DNA of 21,846 nucleotides. Origin: DATKKX01 sp035542775 (GTDB lineage Bacteria > Planctomycetota > Phycisphaerae > UBA1845 > UTPLA1). The notes beneath the pieces are model-generated. The model saw only the letters and a program-made list of their open reading frames with translations, searched no databases and was not told the DNA's origin. The stretch covers positions 1 to 21,846 of the forward strand of contig DATKKX010000516.1 in NCBI GenBank assembly GCA_035542775.1. Direction: 5' to 3'. Positions 11,908 through 20,076 of the stretch are shown here, one piece after another (position 1 is the stretch's first letter; every line of letters begins with the position of its first letter). The translations under genes were made by a program, and so were the position numbers.

Positions 11908-14900
11908 GCAAAAGTCGCACCCCTTCCCCTTCCGCCTGGCGGCAGGTCATCTTGTTGGGAGAGCAGCTGCTCGAGGCTCCCGACCTTGCCTCCCAATGCG
12001 ATCTGATTCGCAAGGCCGCAGCCGCCTTGCTGAAAGCCCGGTCCGATCTCTGGCTGGAGGAGCGTTTGTTCCGCCTGCCCGGCCTGAACCTAACTCCTTT
12101 GTTCGAGGAAAAGCCGCCCTCGGAGCTGATGCGCCTTGCACTGGAGACCTCCAGCCTGCATTTTAGCAGGCGTGACACGGACCCTGAAATTGCCTGCCCG
12201 CTCCGGAATCAGGATCTGACCTTTGGCGTTCTCCATCTGCGGCGAAAGTCGGGCGAGAAATTCCGCAAGCCGGATGTCGAGCTGCTGGAAGGCCTGGCCG
12301 GTCATGTGACGCTTGCCCTGGTGGCCTCCCATCGATTCGCCGTCGAGCAGTGGCGCATCGAGCAGTTGACCCTCGTGCGCCGGGTCAGCGCCCAGATCGC
12401 CAACGTGCTGGACCTGGAAAAACTGACCGGTCAGGTGACCAGGCTGATCCAGCGTACTTTTCATTACTATTACGTTTCCATTTTCACCGTCGAAAAGGAT
12501 GGGGGCGGGTTGTGCTTCCGGGCGAGCGCCGGGCCAGCCGGGCGGCGGGGAAAACGCCGTCGTTCCCCCGTCTTGCAGGTCGAACCCGGGCAGGGACTGA
12601 TCGGCATCGCGGCAGAGACGGGGGAGGAAATCGCCTCCAATGACGTCCTCACGGAGCCCCGCTATCGATACCTGGATATGCTTCCCGATACACGCTCCGA
12701 GGTCGTGCTGCCGATTAAGATTGAGGCGCAGATTTTGGGCGTCTTGGACATCCAGTCCAACCAGCCGGACGCCTTCCATCCGAACGATTTGCTCGTCCTG
12801 CGCGCCCTGGCCGATACCATTGCCATTGCGATCAATAACGCGCGCCTGTACGGTGATCTGCAGAAGCGTGTCGAGCATCTGGCCCTTGTATCCGAAGTGG
12901 GGGAGGACATCAGCTCGATCATGCTGCTGGATGAGCTGCTCGGCAAGGTCGCGGCGTTGATCCAGGAACGCCTGGGTTATCCGTACGTGCACCTTTTTAC
13001 CGTCCATCCCAACCGGCGGCAGATCATTTACGAAGCCGGCAGGGGAGCGCTTGACCAGTCATTGAAAGGCTTCGTCCTGGATCTGGACCGGGCTGAAGGC
13101 ATCATCCCCTGGGTGGCGCGCAACGGCCAGCCGATCCTGGCGAACGACGTGAGCCTGGAATCGCGCTACCGTCCTTCCCCCTTCCCGCCGGATGACACGC
13201 AGTCCGAGCTGGCCATCCCGATGATTTTCGACAGCCAGGTGGTCGGGGTTCTCGACCTGGAAAGCGACCAGAAGAACGCCTTCACCGAGGACGACCGCTT
13301 CCTGCTCATCTCCCTGGCCGACAGCATCGCCGTCGCCGTCCACAATGCCGACCTGTATCGCACCGAGCGCTGGCGCCGCCAGGTGGCCGACAGCCTGCGG
13401 GAGGTTGCCGGTTTGCTCTCGACGGACTTCGGTGTGGACGAGGTCCTGGATCGCGTCCTGCACGAGCTGGAGCGCAACCTGCCGTCGGACGTCTCGTCCA
13501 TCTGGCTTGTGGAAGGGGAGCAGCTCTATCTGGCGCATATTCACGGTGCGGACAACATCGAAGTCGAGGCGGCGGCGCGGCACTGGCCCGAGTCCTACGA
13601 TTATCTGGCCGCCACGCTGGCGGCTGCGGAGCCGGTCGTGCGCAAGCCGGAGGATCCCATCGGCCCCACCGGTCTGGCCTGTGGTTTTTCGGCTGACTAT
13701 TCTTCCATCGCTGCGGCGTTGCGCGCCGGTGACCGGCCGCTGGGTGTGCTGACCCTTTCCCACCACACGCCCAACCGCTATGGCCACGAGGCCCAGGCCA
13801 TTACGGCCACCTTCGCCAGCTATGCCGCGGTGGCGATCGAAAACGCCCGCCTGTATGACACCGCCCAGGAACAGGCCTATGCCTCGGCTGCCCTGTTGCA
13901 GGTCGCCCAGGCGGGGGCGAATTCGCAGGACCTGGACGAAGCCATCGCCACGATTACCCGCATCACCCCCATCCTTGTCGGGGTGAAGGCCTGTGCCGTC
14001 TACCTATGGGAGGCTGACCAGTTCAGGCCGGTCGAATGCCACGGCTTTTCCGAGGCGGCACAGGCTGTCCTGTGGGGCCGGAACTTTGCGGCAGGCGATT
14101 TCCACCTCCTGGACAGGGTCCGTGAGAGCACGCAATCCGTGGTCGGGTTGCTGACCCCGGTCAGCCTGGAAGACTGGCTGGATCCCGAACTGGCCGGGAC
14201 GGAAGAGGAAACCAGTTTTGCCCTCCAGACGGGCGAGCACCTGCTGATCGGTTTTCCCTTGATCATCAAAAACGACTTCTATGGCGTCTTGCTGGTGGAA
14301 GAGACCTCCGATGCCATCCGCTTCCGCCAGAAACGCTACGAGATCGTCACCGGCATTGCCCAGCAGGTGGCGCTGAGCATCCAGAATGAGCACCTGCAGC
14401 AGGAGATGGTCTCCCGCGAGCGTCTCGAACACGAGGTGGCGTTGGCCCGGCAGATCCAGGAAACCTTCCTGCCCGATCACCTGCCGCAGTTCCCGAACTG
14501 GGACCTCGCTGCGACCTGGAGGCCGGCACGGCAGGTCGGAGGGGATTTCTACGATGTGTTCGAGCTGGCGGGGGGCAGGTTGGGTTTGTTCATCGCCGAT
14601 GTCTCGGACAAGGGCATCCCCGCCGCCCTGTTCATGGCCATGACGCGCACCCTGGTGCGAGCCGTCGTGTACGATACGATCTCGCCGGCTGAGGTGATGC
14701 GGCGGGTTAACGAATTGATCATCCCCGACAACCAGCAGAGCATGTTCGTGACGGCGGCATACGGTGTGTTGACCCTTGCCTCTCATGAGCTGGTTTATGC
14801 CAACGCCGGTCACAATCCCCCCATCTGGTGGTGTGCCCAAACCGGGAAGCTCGAAACCTTGCGCCGGACCGGTGCGGCGCTGGGTGTTTTGGAGAAAGCT

Positions 14901-15152
14901 CCGATGGAAGAACGCTCCATCCGCCTGGATCCCGGCGACACCCTGCTGCTCTATACGGATGGTTTGACCGAAGCCTTTTCGCCGGAAGGCGAGACCTACG
15001 GCGAGGAACGTTTATTTGCGCTGATGCCATCGATCTCCGCTACGCCGCTGGGCGAGTTTTTGGAGCGCATCGAGAATTCCGTCGCTGAATTCATGGGTCC
15101 CGTGCCGGCGGCGGACGATTTGACCATGCTGGCGTTGAAAAGGTCGGCCTGA
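11904..15152 (+). CDS. PP2C phosphatase with serial GAF domains (SpoIIE/RsbU type)
   Basis: The 1082-residue protein has no membrane segment. About five GAF-like sensor domains appear in series (roughly 15-145, degenerate; 160-315; 325-485; 495-650; 660-828). Three end in the usual 'A-I-x-N-A-R-L-Y'-like helix and the last in a similar 'S-I-Q-N-E-H-L' helix. A coiled linker 'E-H-E-V-A-L-A-R-Q-I-Q' (842-852) leads to a complete SpoIIE-type PP2C domain (855-1082). It carries V-G-G-D-F-Y-D (878-884), A-D-V-S-D-K-G (898-904), A-G-H-N-P-P (968-973), Y-T-D-G (1017-1020) and a final D-D-L-T, so the metal-binding acidic residues are kept. Such enzymes dephosphorylate the STAS protein in response to a signal. 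The GTG at 11904 was chosen because GGTGGAG (11891-11897) precedes it and it overlaps the kinase stop as GTGA; the GTG at 11892 is the alternative. The ligands of the GAF domains cannot be read from the sequence. Confidence 0.93.
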   Translation: MSKSRTPSPSAWRQVILLGEQLLEAPDLASQCDLIRKAAAALLKARSDLWLEERLFRLPGLNLTPLFEEKPPSELMRLALETSSLHFSRRDTDPEIACPLRNQDLTFGVLHLRRKSGEKFRKPDVELLEGLAGHVTLALVASHRFAVEQWRIEQLTLVRRVSAQIANVLDLEKLTGQVTRLIQRTFHYYYVSIFTVEKDGGGLCFRASAGPAGRRGKRRRSPVLQVEPGQGLIGIAAETGEEIASNDVLTEPRYRYLDMLPDTRSEVVLPIKIEAQILGVLDIQSNQPDAFHPNDLLVLRALADTIAIAINNARLYGDLQKRVEHLALVSEVGEDISSIMLLDELLGKVAALIQERLGYPYVHLFTVHPNRRQIIYEAGRGALDQSLKGFVLDLDRAEGIIPWVARNGQPILANDVSLESRYRPSPFPPDDTQSELAIPMIFDSQVVGVLDLESDQKNAFTEDDRFLLISLADSIAVAVHNADLYRTERWRRQVADSLREVAGLLSTDFGVDEVLDRVLHELERNLPSDVSSIWLVEGEQLYLAHIHGADNIEVEAAARHWPESYDYLAATLAAAEPVVRKPEDPIGPTGLACGFSADYSSIAAALRAGDRPLGVLTLSHHTPNRYGHEAQAITATFASYAAVAIENARLYDTAQEQAYASAALLQVAQAGANSQDLDEAIATITRITPILVGVKACAVYLWEADQFRPVECHGFSEAAQAVLWGRNFAAGDFHLLDRVRESTQSVVGLLTPVSLEDWLDPELAGTEEETSFALQTGEHLLIGFPLIIKNDFYGVLLVEETSDAIRFRQKRYEIVTGIAQQVALSIQNEHLQQEMVSRERLEHEVALARQIQETFLPDHLPQFPNWDLAATWRPARQVGGDFYDVFELAGGRLGLFIADVSDKGIPAALFMAMTRTLVRAVVYDTISPAEVMRRVNELIIPDNQQSMFVTAAYGVLTLASHELVYANAGHNPPIWWCAQTGKLETLRRTGAALGVLEKAPMEERSIRLDPGDTLLLYTDGLTEAFSPEGETYGEERLFALMPSISATPLGEFLERIENSVAEFMGPVPAADDLTMLALKRSA

Positions 15153-15398
15153 GACGGCCCCGGAGGCGGCAATCCCCGGCCAGAGGTTCAGACAACCCCT
15201 TTTCAAACGGCAATTCAAGCCCGGCAGGCGATCAGGGCTGCCTTTAAAAGCCCGATTTGGCCTCATGGTATAATACGCACGCTTACCGGGTGCTGCGTAG
15301 CTGGCTGAGCCAACCCCCCATACTTTACGGGCAATTCGAACAGGAAAAGTTCGGAAAATTACGCACGAAGAGCAGAACCGCTTTAAGGAGCATCGCAC
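15153..15398 (+). other. Intergenic region and mreB leader
   Basis: This 246-base gap holds the mreB promoter in its middle and a leader of about 118 bases downstream of it. Before the promoter, the stretch 15216-15244 contains short complementary pieces (AGCCC with GGGCT, GGCAG with CTGCC) followed by TTTAAAA, at best a weak terminator for the phosphatase gene. The leader contains a small TGGCT-g-AGCCA palindrome and the AAGGAG ribosome site. No small gene was recognised in it. Confidence 0.5.
15266..15274 (+). promoter_or_regulatory. Promoter of the mreBCD-mrdA operon (extended -10)
   Basis: TGGTATAAT contains a perfect TATAAT (15269-15274) with an extended TGn. The nearest -35-like sequence, TTTAAA, is too far (about 20 bases), so the extended -10 probably carries recognition. 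The predicted start is near 15281. Confidence 0.7.
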
Positions 15399-16466
15399 TT
15401 GGCTTTCAACCCACTCAATTGGCTATTGGGTCTTTTTTCCCTGGATGTAGGTATAGACCTAGGAACAGCCAATACATTGGTCCATGTCCGGGGAAAGGGA
15501 ATTGTCATCAATGAGCCGTCCTGGGTTGCCATGGATAAACGTACACGCATTCCCCTGGCGATCGGCCTGGAAGCCAAAGAGATGGTCGGGCGTACGTCGG
15601 GCACGATTGTAGTTGTCCGCCCGTTACGCGACGGGGTGATTTCGGAGTTTGAGATCACGGAGGCGATGCTGGAGTATTTTATCGGAAAAGTCCACGAGCA
15701 AAGTGTGGTCCCCCTGCCCCGGCCGCGGGTGGTTGTCGGGATTCCCTCCGGCGTGACCGAAGTCGAGAAGCGCGCCGTCTACGACGCTGCCATGTCCGCC
15801 GGGGCGCGTGAGACCTTCCTGGTCGAAGAGCCGACGGCGGCCGCCCTGGGCGCCGGCCTGCCGATCGGCGAGACGCGCGGCAGCATGATCGTGGACATCG
15901 GCGGCGGCACCACCGAGTTGGCCGTCATGTCGATGGGCGGTGTGGTCGTCTCACGCTCCCTGCGCGTCGCCGGGGACGAAATGGACGAGGATATCGTCCA
16001 GTACATCCGCAACAAGTACAACGTGCTGATCGGCGAGCGGGTCGCCGAACAGATCAAGTGGAATATCGGTTCGGCCTTTCCCCTGCCGGTCGAGAAGACG
16101 GTAGAGGTGCGCGGCCGGAACATGGTCACGGGCCTGCCTGAATCGATCGAAATCTCGTCGGTCGAGGTCCGCGAAGCGCTCACCCAATCCGTGCTGGTCA
16201 TCGTCGAGACAATCAAGGATGCCCTCGACGAAGTCCCGCCCGAAATCGTCTCGGATTTGATGGACATTGGCATCTGCCTGTCCGGTGGCGGTGCGCTGCT
16301 CCAGGGGCTGGCCGATCGCCTGTCCGACGAGCTGCGCCTGCGCGTCTGGGTCGCCGAGGATCCGCTGACCTGCGTCGTGCGCGGCGCGGGGATGATCCTG
16401 GACGACTTCGCCGGTCTCGGCCGTTACCTGGTCGGCCTGGAACGCGGCAGCACGCGTCATTCGTAG
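15399..16466 (+). CDS. mreB: Rod-shape-determining actin homologue MreB
   Basis: The 355-residue protein forms membrane-bound filaments that organise side-wall peptidoglycan synthesis. It has the actin-fold ATP-binding motifs: phosphate 1 I-D-L-G-T-A-N-T (19-26), the connect/ATPase region V-E-E-P-T-A-A-A-L-G-A-G (142-153), phosphate 2 I-V-D-I-G-G-G-T-T-E-L (164-174) and the adenosine motif L-S-G-G-G-A-L-L (294-301). 'W-N-I-G-S-A' (221-226) is typical of MreB. The N-terminus before the first strand (N-P-L-N-W-L-L-G-L-F-S) is hydrophobic with aromatic residues and could be the membrane-binding helix. The start is TTG, fixed by AAGGAG at 15385-15390 with an 8-base spacing; no ATG or GTG fits. 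Length and motifs are normal for the family. It is the first gene of the shape operon. Confidence 0.97.
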   Translation: MAFNPLNWLLGLFSLDVGIDLGTANTLVHVRGKGIVINEPSWVAMDKRTRIPLAIGLEAKEMVGRTSGTIVVVRPLRDGVISEFEITEAMLEYFIGKVHEQSVVPLPRPRVVVGIPSGVTEVEKRAVYDAAMSAGARETFLVEEPTAAALGAGLPIGETRGSMIVDIGGGTTELAVMSMGGVVVSRSLRVAGDEMDEDIVQYIRNKYNVLIGERVAEQIKWNIGSAFPLPVEKTVEVRGRNMVTGLPESIEISSVEVREALTQSVLVIVETIKDALDEVPPEIVSDLMDIGICLSGGGALLQGLADRLSDELRLRVWVAEDPLTCVVRGAGMILDDFAGLGRYLVGLERGSTRHS

Positions 16467-16507
16467 CCGCGCGCCTTTCCTTCCCGGACCGGGCTTGGCT
16501 CTTACTT

Positions 16508-17353
16508 ATGAAACCTGGTTTTCCCCGTTCCCTGCAATCCATTATCATCGTACTTGTCTCGATCGGATTGATCGCCCTTGCCCTGGGCGGTTATTTTACC
16601 TCGGCCACCGACTGGTTCAGCCGGCTGATCGTCAATATGCAGACTGGCGTTTCCGCCCGCTATATGGCTTTGGTCGACTTCCTAACCGTACCGCGGGACG
16701 TAGCCTCGCTGCGACAGCAAAACAGCGAGTTGGAGGCCGAGGTTGCCCGCCTGCAGACCCAGGTGATCGACCTCCAGCAGCGGGTCACGGAGACGAACAT
16801 CCTCTCCGCCCTGGTGAACTTTGCCCGTGCCAATCCCGCTTACACATATAAGGCAGCCGCCGTGATCGGCCGGGACCCGAGCCCGTTCCTGCGCTACGTC
16901 ATCATCAACACCGGTTCGAACGACGGCATCCGCAGCGGCATGCCGGTCGTCACCGACCAGGGCCTGGCGGGGCGCGTCGACGCGGTCCTGGCCGAGGCGG
17001 CGCGCGTCCAGCTGATCACCGACCCGGCTTCAGTCGTCAACGTCCGCCTTCAGGCTTCAAACACGGATGCACAGCTGGTCGGTTCGGTCACCGGCGATCT
17101 GTCCCTGGACATGATCTCGCAAGACGCGACCGTCCAGATCGGGGATGTCGTCCTGACCTCGGGCCTCGGCGGAGGTTACCCACCGAATTTGCTGGCGGGG
17201 CAGGTGGTCAGCGTGCGCAAGCTGCCGACCGAGTTGTTCCAGCAGGCGGCGTTGCAGCCCAACGTGGATTTCAACCGCCTGCAGTTTGTCCTGGTGATCA
17301 CCAATTTCAACCCGGTGGACATCACCCCTTTGCTTGCAACCCCCGGTCCATAA
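16508..17353 (+). CDS. mreC: Cell-shape protein MreC
   Basis: The 281-residue protein has one membrane segment near the N-terminus (about 11-30) and then a coiled coil (65-98, with heptads such as L-E-A-E-V-A-R-L-Q-T-Q-V). Two extracytoplasmic beta domains follow, containing 'V-I-I-N-T-G-S-N-D-G-I-R-S-G-M-P-V' (131-147) and 'D-V-V-L-T-S-G-L-G-G-G-Y-P-P' (213-226), both hallmark MreC sequences. MreC links the MreB filament to PBP2 outside the membrane. The gap to mreB is 41 bases. The ATG has no clear Shine-Dalgarno sequence, so the start rests on family length and the placement of the membrane segment. Confidence 0.95.
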   Translation: MKPGFPRSLQSIIIVLVSIGLIALALGGYFTSATDWFSRLIVNMQTGVSARYMALVDFLTVPRDVASLRQQNSELEAEVARLQTQVIDLQQRVTETNILSALVNFARANPAYTYKAAAVIGRDPSPFLRYVIINTGSNDGIRSGMPVVTDQGLAGRVDAVLAEAARVQLITDPASVVNVRLQASNTDAQLVGSVTGDLSLDMISQDATVQIGDVVLTSGLGGGYPPNLLAGQVVSVRKLPTELFQQAALQPNVDFNRLQFVLVITNFNPVDITPLLATPGP

Positions 17354-17355
17354 GC

Positions 17356-17859
17356 ATGTGGGCCAGCCTTGTTTCCATCCCGGTCCTGGGGCTGGCGGTG
17401 ATGCTCCAGACCACGATCCTCAGCCGCATCAACCTGCTGAGCGGCAATGCGGACTTGATCCTTCTCATCCTGGCTGCCTGGGCATTGCAGGAACGGGTGA
17501 AGCATGCCTGGGTCTGGGCGCTTGTGGCCGGCGTTTTGATCGCTTACGTCTCCGGCCTGCCGTGGTATATTTACTTGATCAGTTATCTGACCGTCGTCGG
17601 CGTGGCTAGATTGCTGACCAGAAGCGTATGGCAGGCGCCGTTGCTGGCGATGTTCTCGGTCAGCCTTATCGGTACCCTGGTGTTACAGATGAGCACATTT
17701 GTTACCCTGACCCTTTCGCAAGTCCAGTTATCCCTGGGGGAGGTGCTGGCGAAAATCGTGCTGCCCAGCCTCCTGCTCAACCTGCTCTTGGCCATTCCTG
17801 TCCATGCCTTGATCCGCGACCTGGCGGAACGGCTCTTCCCGATGGAGGCGGAGCCATGA
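17356..17859 (+). CDS. mreD: Cell-shape membrane protein MreD
   Basis: The 167-residue, very hydrophobic protein has about five predicted membrane helices and a short basic or acidic loop pattern ('R-D-L-A-E-R-L-F' near the end). It was identified mainly from its position between mreC and mrdA, its size and its topology, since MreD is poorly conserved in sequence. It is an integral membrane partner of MreC in the elongation complex. Only two bases separate it from mreC, and its stop overlaps the mrdA start as ATGA, so translation is probably coupled across the operon. Confidence 0.88.
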   Translation: MWASLVSIPVLGLAVMLQTTILSRINLLSGNADLILLILAAWALQERVKHAWVWALVAGVLIAYVSGLPWYIYLISYLTVVGVARLLTRSVWQAPLLAMFSVSLIGTLVLQMSTFVTLTLSQVQLSLGEVLAKIVLPSLLLNLLLAIPVHALIRDLAERLFPMEAEP

Positions 17860-19958
17860 CCACGAGCCGGGGCGCAGCCCGCATGCAAAGCTGGCGCTAT
17901 CTTGTGATCTACGCGCTGATTGGGGTTGTGACGATCCTGTTCGTCGGGCGTTTGTTCGTCCTGCAAATCCTCCAGGGGCGTGATTGGGCCTCCCGCTCGG
18001 ACAGCAACCGGACCACCACGGTCACCTCTTCCCCTCCGCGCGGGATCATCTACGACCGCAACGGCATCATCCTGGCCCGCAACGTCGCCTCGTATAATAT
18101 CGTCATCACGCCGGCCTATCTCCCGGACGACGAGGGGGACATCCAGAATATTTATCGTCAACTTTCCAATCTGACGGGCATACCGATCAGCAGCGGGACG
18201 GTGGAAGAAGCCAAGCTGCTCAAAGCCTGCACGCCCGGGCCGGGTATTCAACAGTGGGTCGACCTGGGAGCCTCGAACGCACCCTATGATCCCGTCCCGA
18301 TCGATTGCAGCGTCAGCGAGCAGATCGCCATGACCGTGCGCGAGCACGAGGCGGAATGGCCGGGCGTCGGCCTGGACATCCAGCCGGTGCGTGATTACCC
18401 CACCAACTCGTTGACGGCGAACATCATCGGATTCCTGGGGCCTATCCCGGCCGCCCTCGAGAAGTTCTACCGCCAGCAGGGTTTCCTTCCCGGACGGGAC
18501 AAGGTCGGTTATGCCGGCGTGGAACTGTCGATGGACGACGTCCTGATCGGCAAGCCCGGTAAACGGGTGGTCGAGGTAGACGTGGCCGGACAGGTGCTGC
18601 GCAACCTCCAGCCTCCGGTGGTGGCGGTGCCGGGAAAGAATATCATCCTGACCATCGATACGCGCCTTCAACAAGCCGCCCAGGCGGCACTGGTTTCGAA
18701 CATCGATTCGTGGAATGCCTATTTCGGCACCATCCGCATCTCCAGCGGTGTGGTCATCGCCTTGAATCCGAAAACCGGGGAAATACTGGCGATGGCCCAA
18801 TACCCCACGTATGAGAATAACCGCCTGGCACGCATCATCCCGGAGTACTATTACACGCAGCTCGAGCAGGACCCGCGCCACCCCTTGCTCAACTATGCCG
18901 TGCAGACCGAATACCCGCCCGGCTCGACCTTCAAGCTGGGCCCGGCAACTGGGGCGTTGAATGAGGGCGTCGTGACGCCCACCACGATCATCGATGCGCC
19001 CGGCCAGATCGTCCTGACCAACACGTATTCACCGACCGACCCGGGCTCGCAGCAGATCTACCGCGACTGGTCTTACGATACCAACCCGGCCGGCCTTGGG
19101 AAGATCAATTTCCTTCAGTGCATCGCCTTTTCCAGCGACGCGTGCTTTTATAAAGTCGGCGGTGGGTACAAGACGGAAATCCCGGAGGGGGTGGACATGC
19201 AGCGCATCCAGCAGTACGCCCGGGCACTGGGCTACGACGAGCAGACCGGCATCGAGCTTCCCGGCGAATTACCCGGCTTGGTCCCGGACCCGACCTGGAA
19301 GCGCCGCTTCGAGGGGGAGAACTGGTCGACAGGCGACACCTATCTCGCCACCATCGGCCAGGGGTATGACCTGGCCACGCCGCTGCAGGTCCTACTTTCG
19401 GCAGCCACGATTGCGAACAACGGCAGGCAGATGCAGCCGACCATCATCCGCCAGATCGTCGACAACGAAGGCAATGTGATCCAGCCCTTCACGCCGCGTC
19501 TGCGCTGGGACATTACTACGGACCCGATCATCCAAGACCTGCAATGCAAATACGGTCTTTGCACGCCCACCGGCCTGATGAAGGCCGTCCAGCCCTGGGT
19601 CGTGCAGAGCGTAAAACAAGGCATGCGCCTGGCGGTCGCCTTACCGGGAGGCACGCTCAACCACACTTTTTCTTTTGCCAACTATCCGATTGCCGTGGCC
19701 GGGAAGACCGGCACGGCGGAGTACTGCGACGACGTTGCCAAGGCGCGCAACCAGTGTTCGTTTGGCAACTGGCCGTCACATGCATGGACGGTGGCCTTTG
19801 CACCTTACGATGATCCTGAGATTGCGATCATCACTTTCCTCTATAACGGCATCGAAGGCGGCAGGACGGCTGCTCCCATCGTGAAGTCGGTCATGGACGC
19901 TTATTTCGAGCTCAAAGCGATCGACATCGCCCAGGGGATCACCGGCAGCAATCCCTAG
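17856..19958 (+). CDS. mrdA: Penicillin-binding protein 2, class B transpeptidase
   Basis: The 700-residue protein has an N-terminal membrane anchor (about 14-38) and the PBP dimerisation segment with 'P-P-R-G-I-I-Y-D-R-N-G' (60-70). The transpeptidase domain follows, with S-T-F-K (357-360, active Ser357), S-S-D (426-428) and K-T-G (617-619). S-x-D in the second motif is usual for PBP2 of the elongation machinery. It cross-links peptidoglycan during side-wall growth together with MreBCD. The ATG at 17856 was chosen because it overlaps the mreD stop as ATGA and GGAGG lies at 17844-17848; the frame is open further upstream within mreD but has no support there. Eight cysteines occur as four local pairs (125/151, 422/430, 564/569, 624/634), which is unusual for a PBP2. 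Confidence 0.95.
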   Translation: MTTSRGAARMQSWRYLVIYALIGVVTILFVGRLFVLQILQGRDWASRSDSNRTTTVTSSPPRGIIYDRNGIILARNVASYNIVITPAYLPDDEGDIQNIYRQLSNLTGIPISSGTVEEAKLLKACTPGPGIQQWVDLGASNAPYDPVPIDCSVSEQIAMTVREHEAEWPGVGLDIQPVRDYPTNSLTANIIGFLGPIPAALEKFYRQQGFLPGRDKVGYAGVELSMDDVLIGKPGKRVVEVDVAGQVLRNLQPPVVAVPGKNIILTIDTRLQQAAQAALVSNIDSWNAYFGTIRISSGVVIALNPKTGEILAMAQYPTYENNRLARIIPEYYYTQLEQDPRHPLLNYAVQTEYPPGSTFKLGPATGALNEGVVTPTTIIDAPGQIVLTNTYSPTDPGSQQIYRDWSYDTNPAGLGKINFLQCIAFSSDACFYKVGGGYKTEIPEGVDMQRIQQYARALGYDEQTGIELPGELPGLVPDPTWKRRFEGENWSTGDTYLATIGQGYDLATPLQVLLSAATIANNGRQMQPTIIRQIVDNEGNVIQPFTPRLRWDITTDPIIQDLQCKYGLCTPTGLMKAVQPWVVQSVKQGMRLAVALPGGTLNHTFSFANYPIAVAGKTGTAEYCDDVAKARNQCSFGNWPSHAWTVAFAPYDDPEIAIITFLYNGIEGGRTAAPIVKSVMDAYFELKAIDIAQGITGSNP

Positions 19959-20076
19959 ATGGGTCAACACCGGCCCGCCTGACCGTACCCGATTCTTTCT
20001 ATCCTGGAATGGGGCTTGTCTGACCTGAAGATCGCTGCAATGGGGGGACGTAAAAAGCAGTATAATTTCGGGAAAT
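19959..20076 (+). other. Intergenic region mrdA-minC
   Basis: This 118-base gap contains the minC promoter at its end. A GGTCA / TGACC pair near 19963-19985 could form a weak 5-bp stem but has no T-run behind it, so no convincing terminator is seen and read-through from mrdA into minC is possible. No small gene was recognised. Confidence 0.5.
20061..20066 (+). promoter_or_regulatory. Promoter of minCDE, giving a nearly leaderless mRNA
   Basis: A perfect TATAAT ends only 10 bases before the minC ATG at 20077. Transcription normally begins about 7 bases after the -10 box, so the leader would be about 4 bases or less. No TGn extension, clear -35 or Shine-Dalgarno sequence is seen, which agrees with leaderless initiation. 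Confidence 0.6.

Noticed and set aside
17628..17855. Upstream in-frame extension of mrdA within mreD
   Set aside because: The added residues resemble no part of PBP2, and the ATGA overlap with a GGAGG site marks the true start.
19131..19139. S-x-D instead of S-x-N in the second active-site motif of PBP2, as a possible defect
   Set aside because: S-S-D is, as I recall, usual in elongation-type PBP2 such as the E. coli protein, so it supports the assignment.
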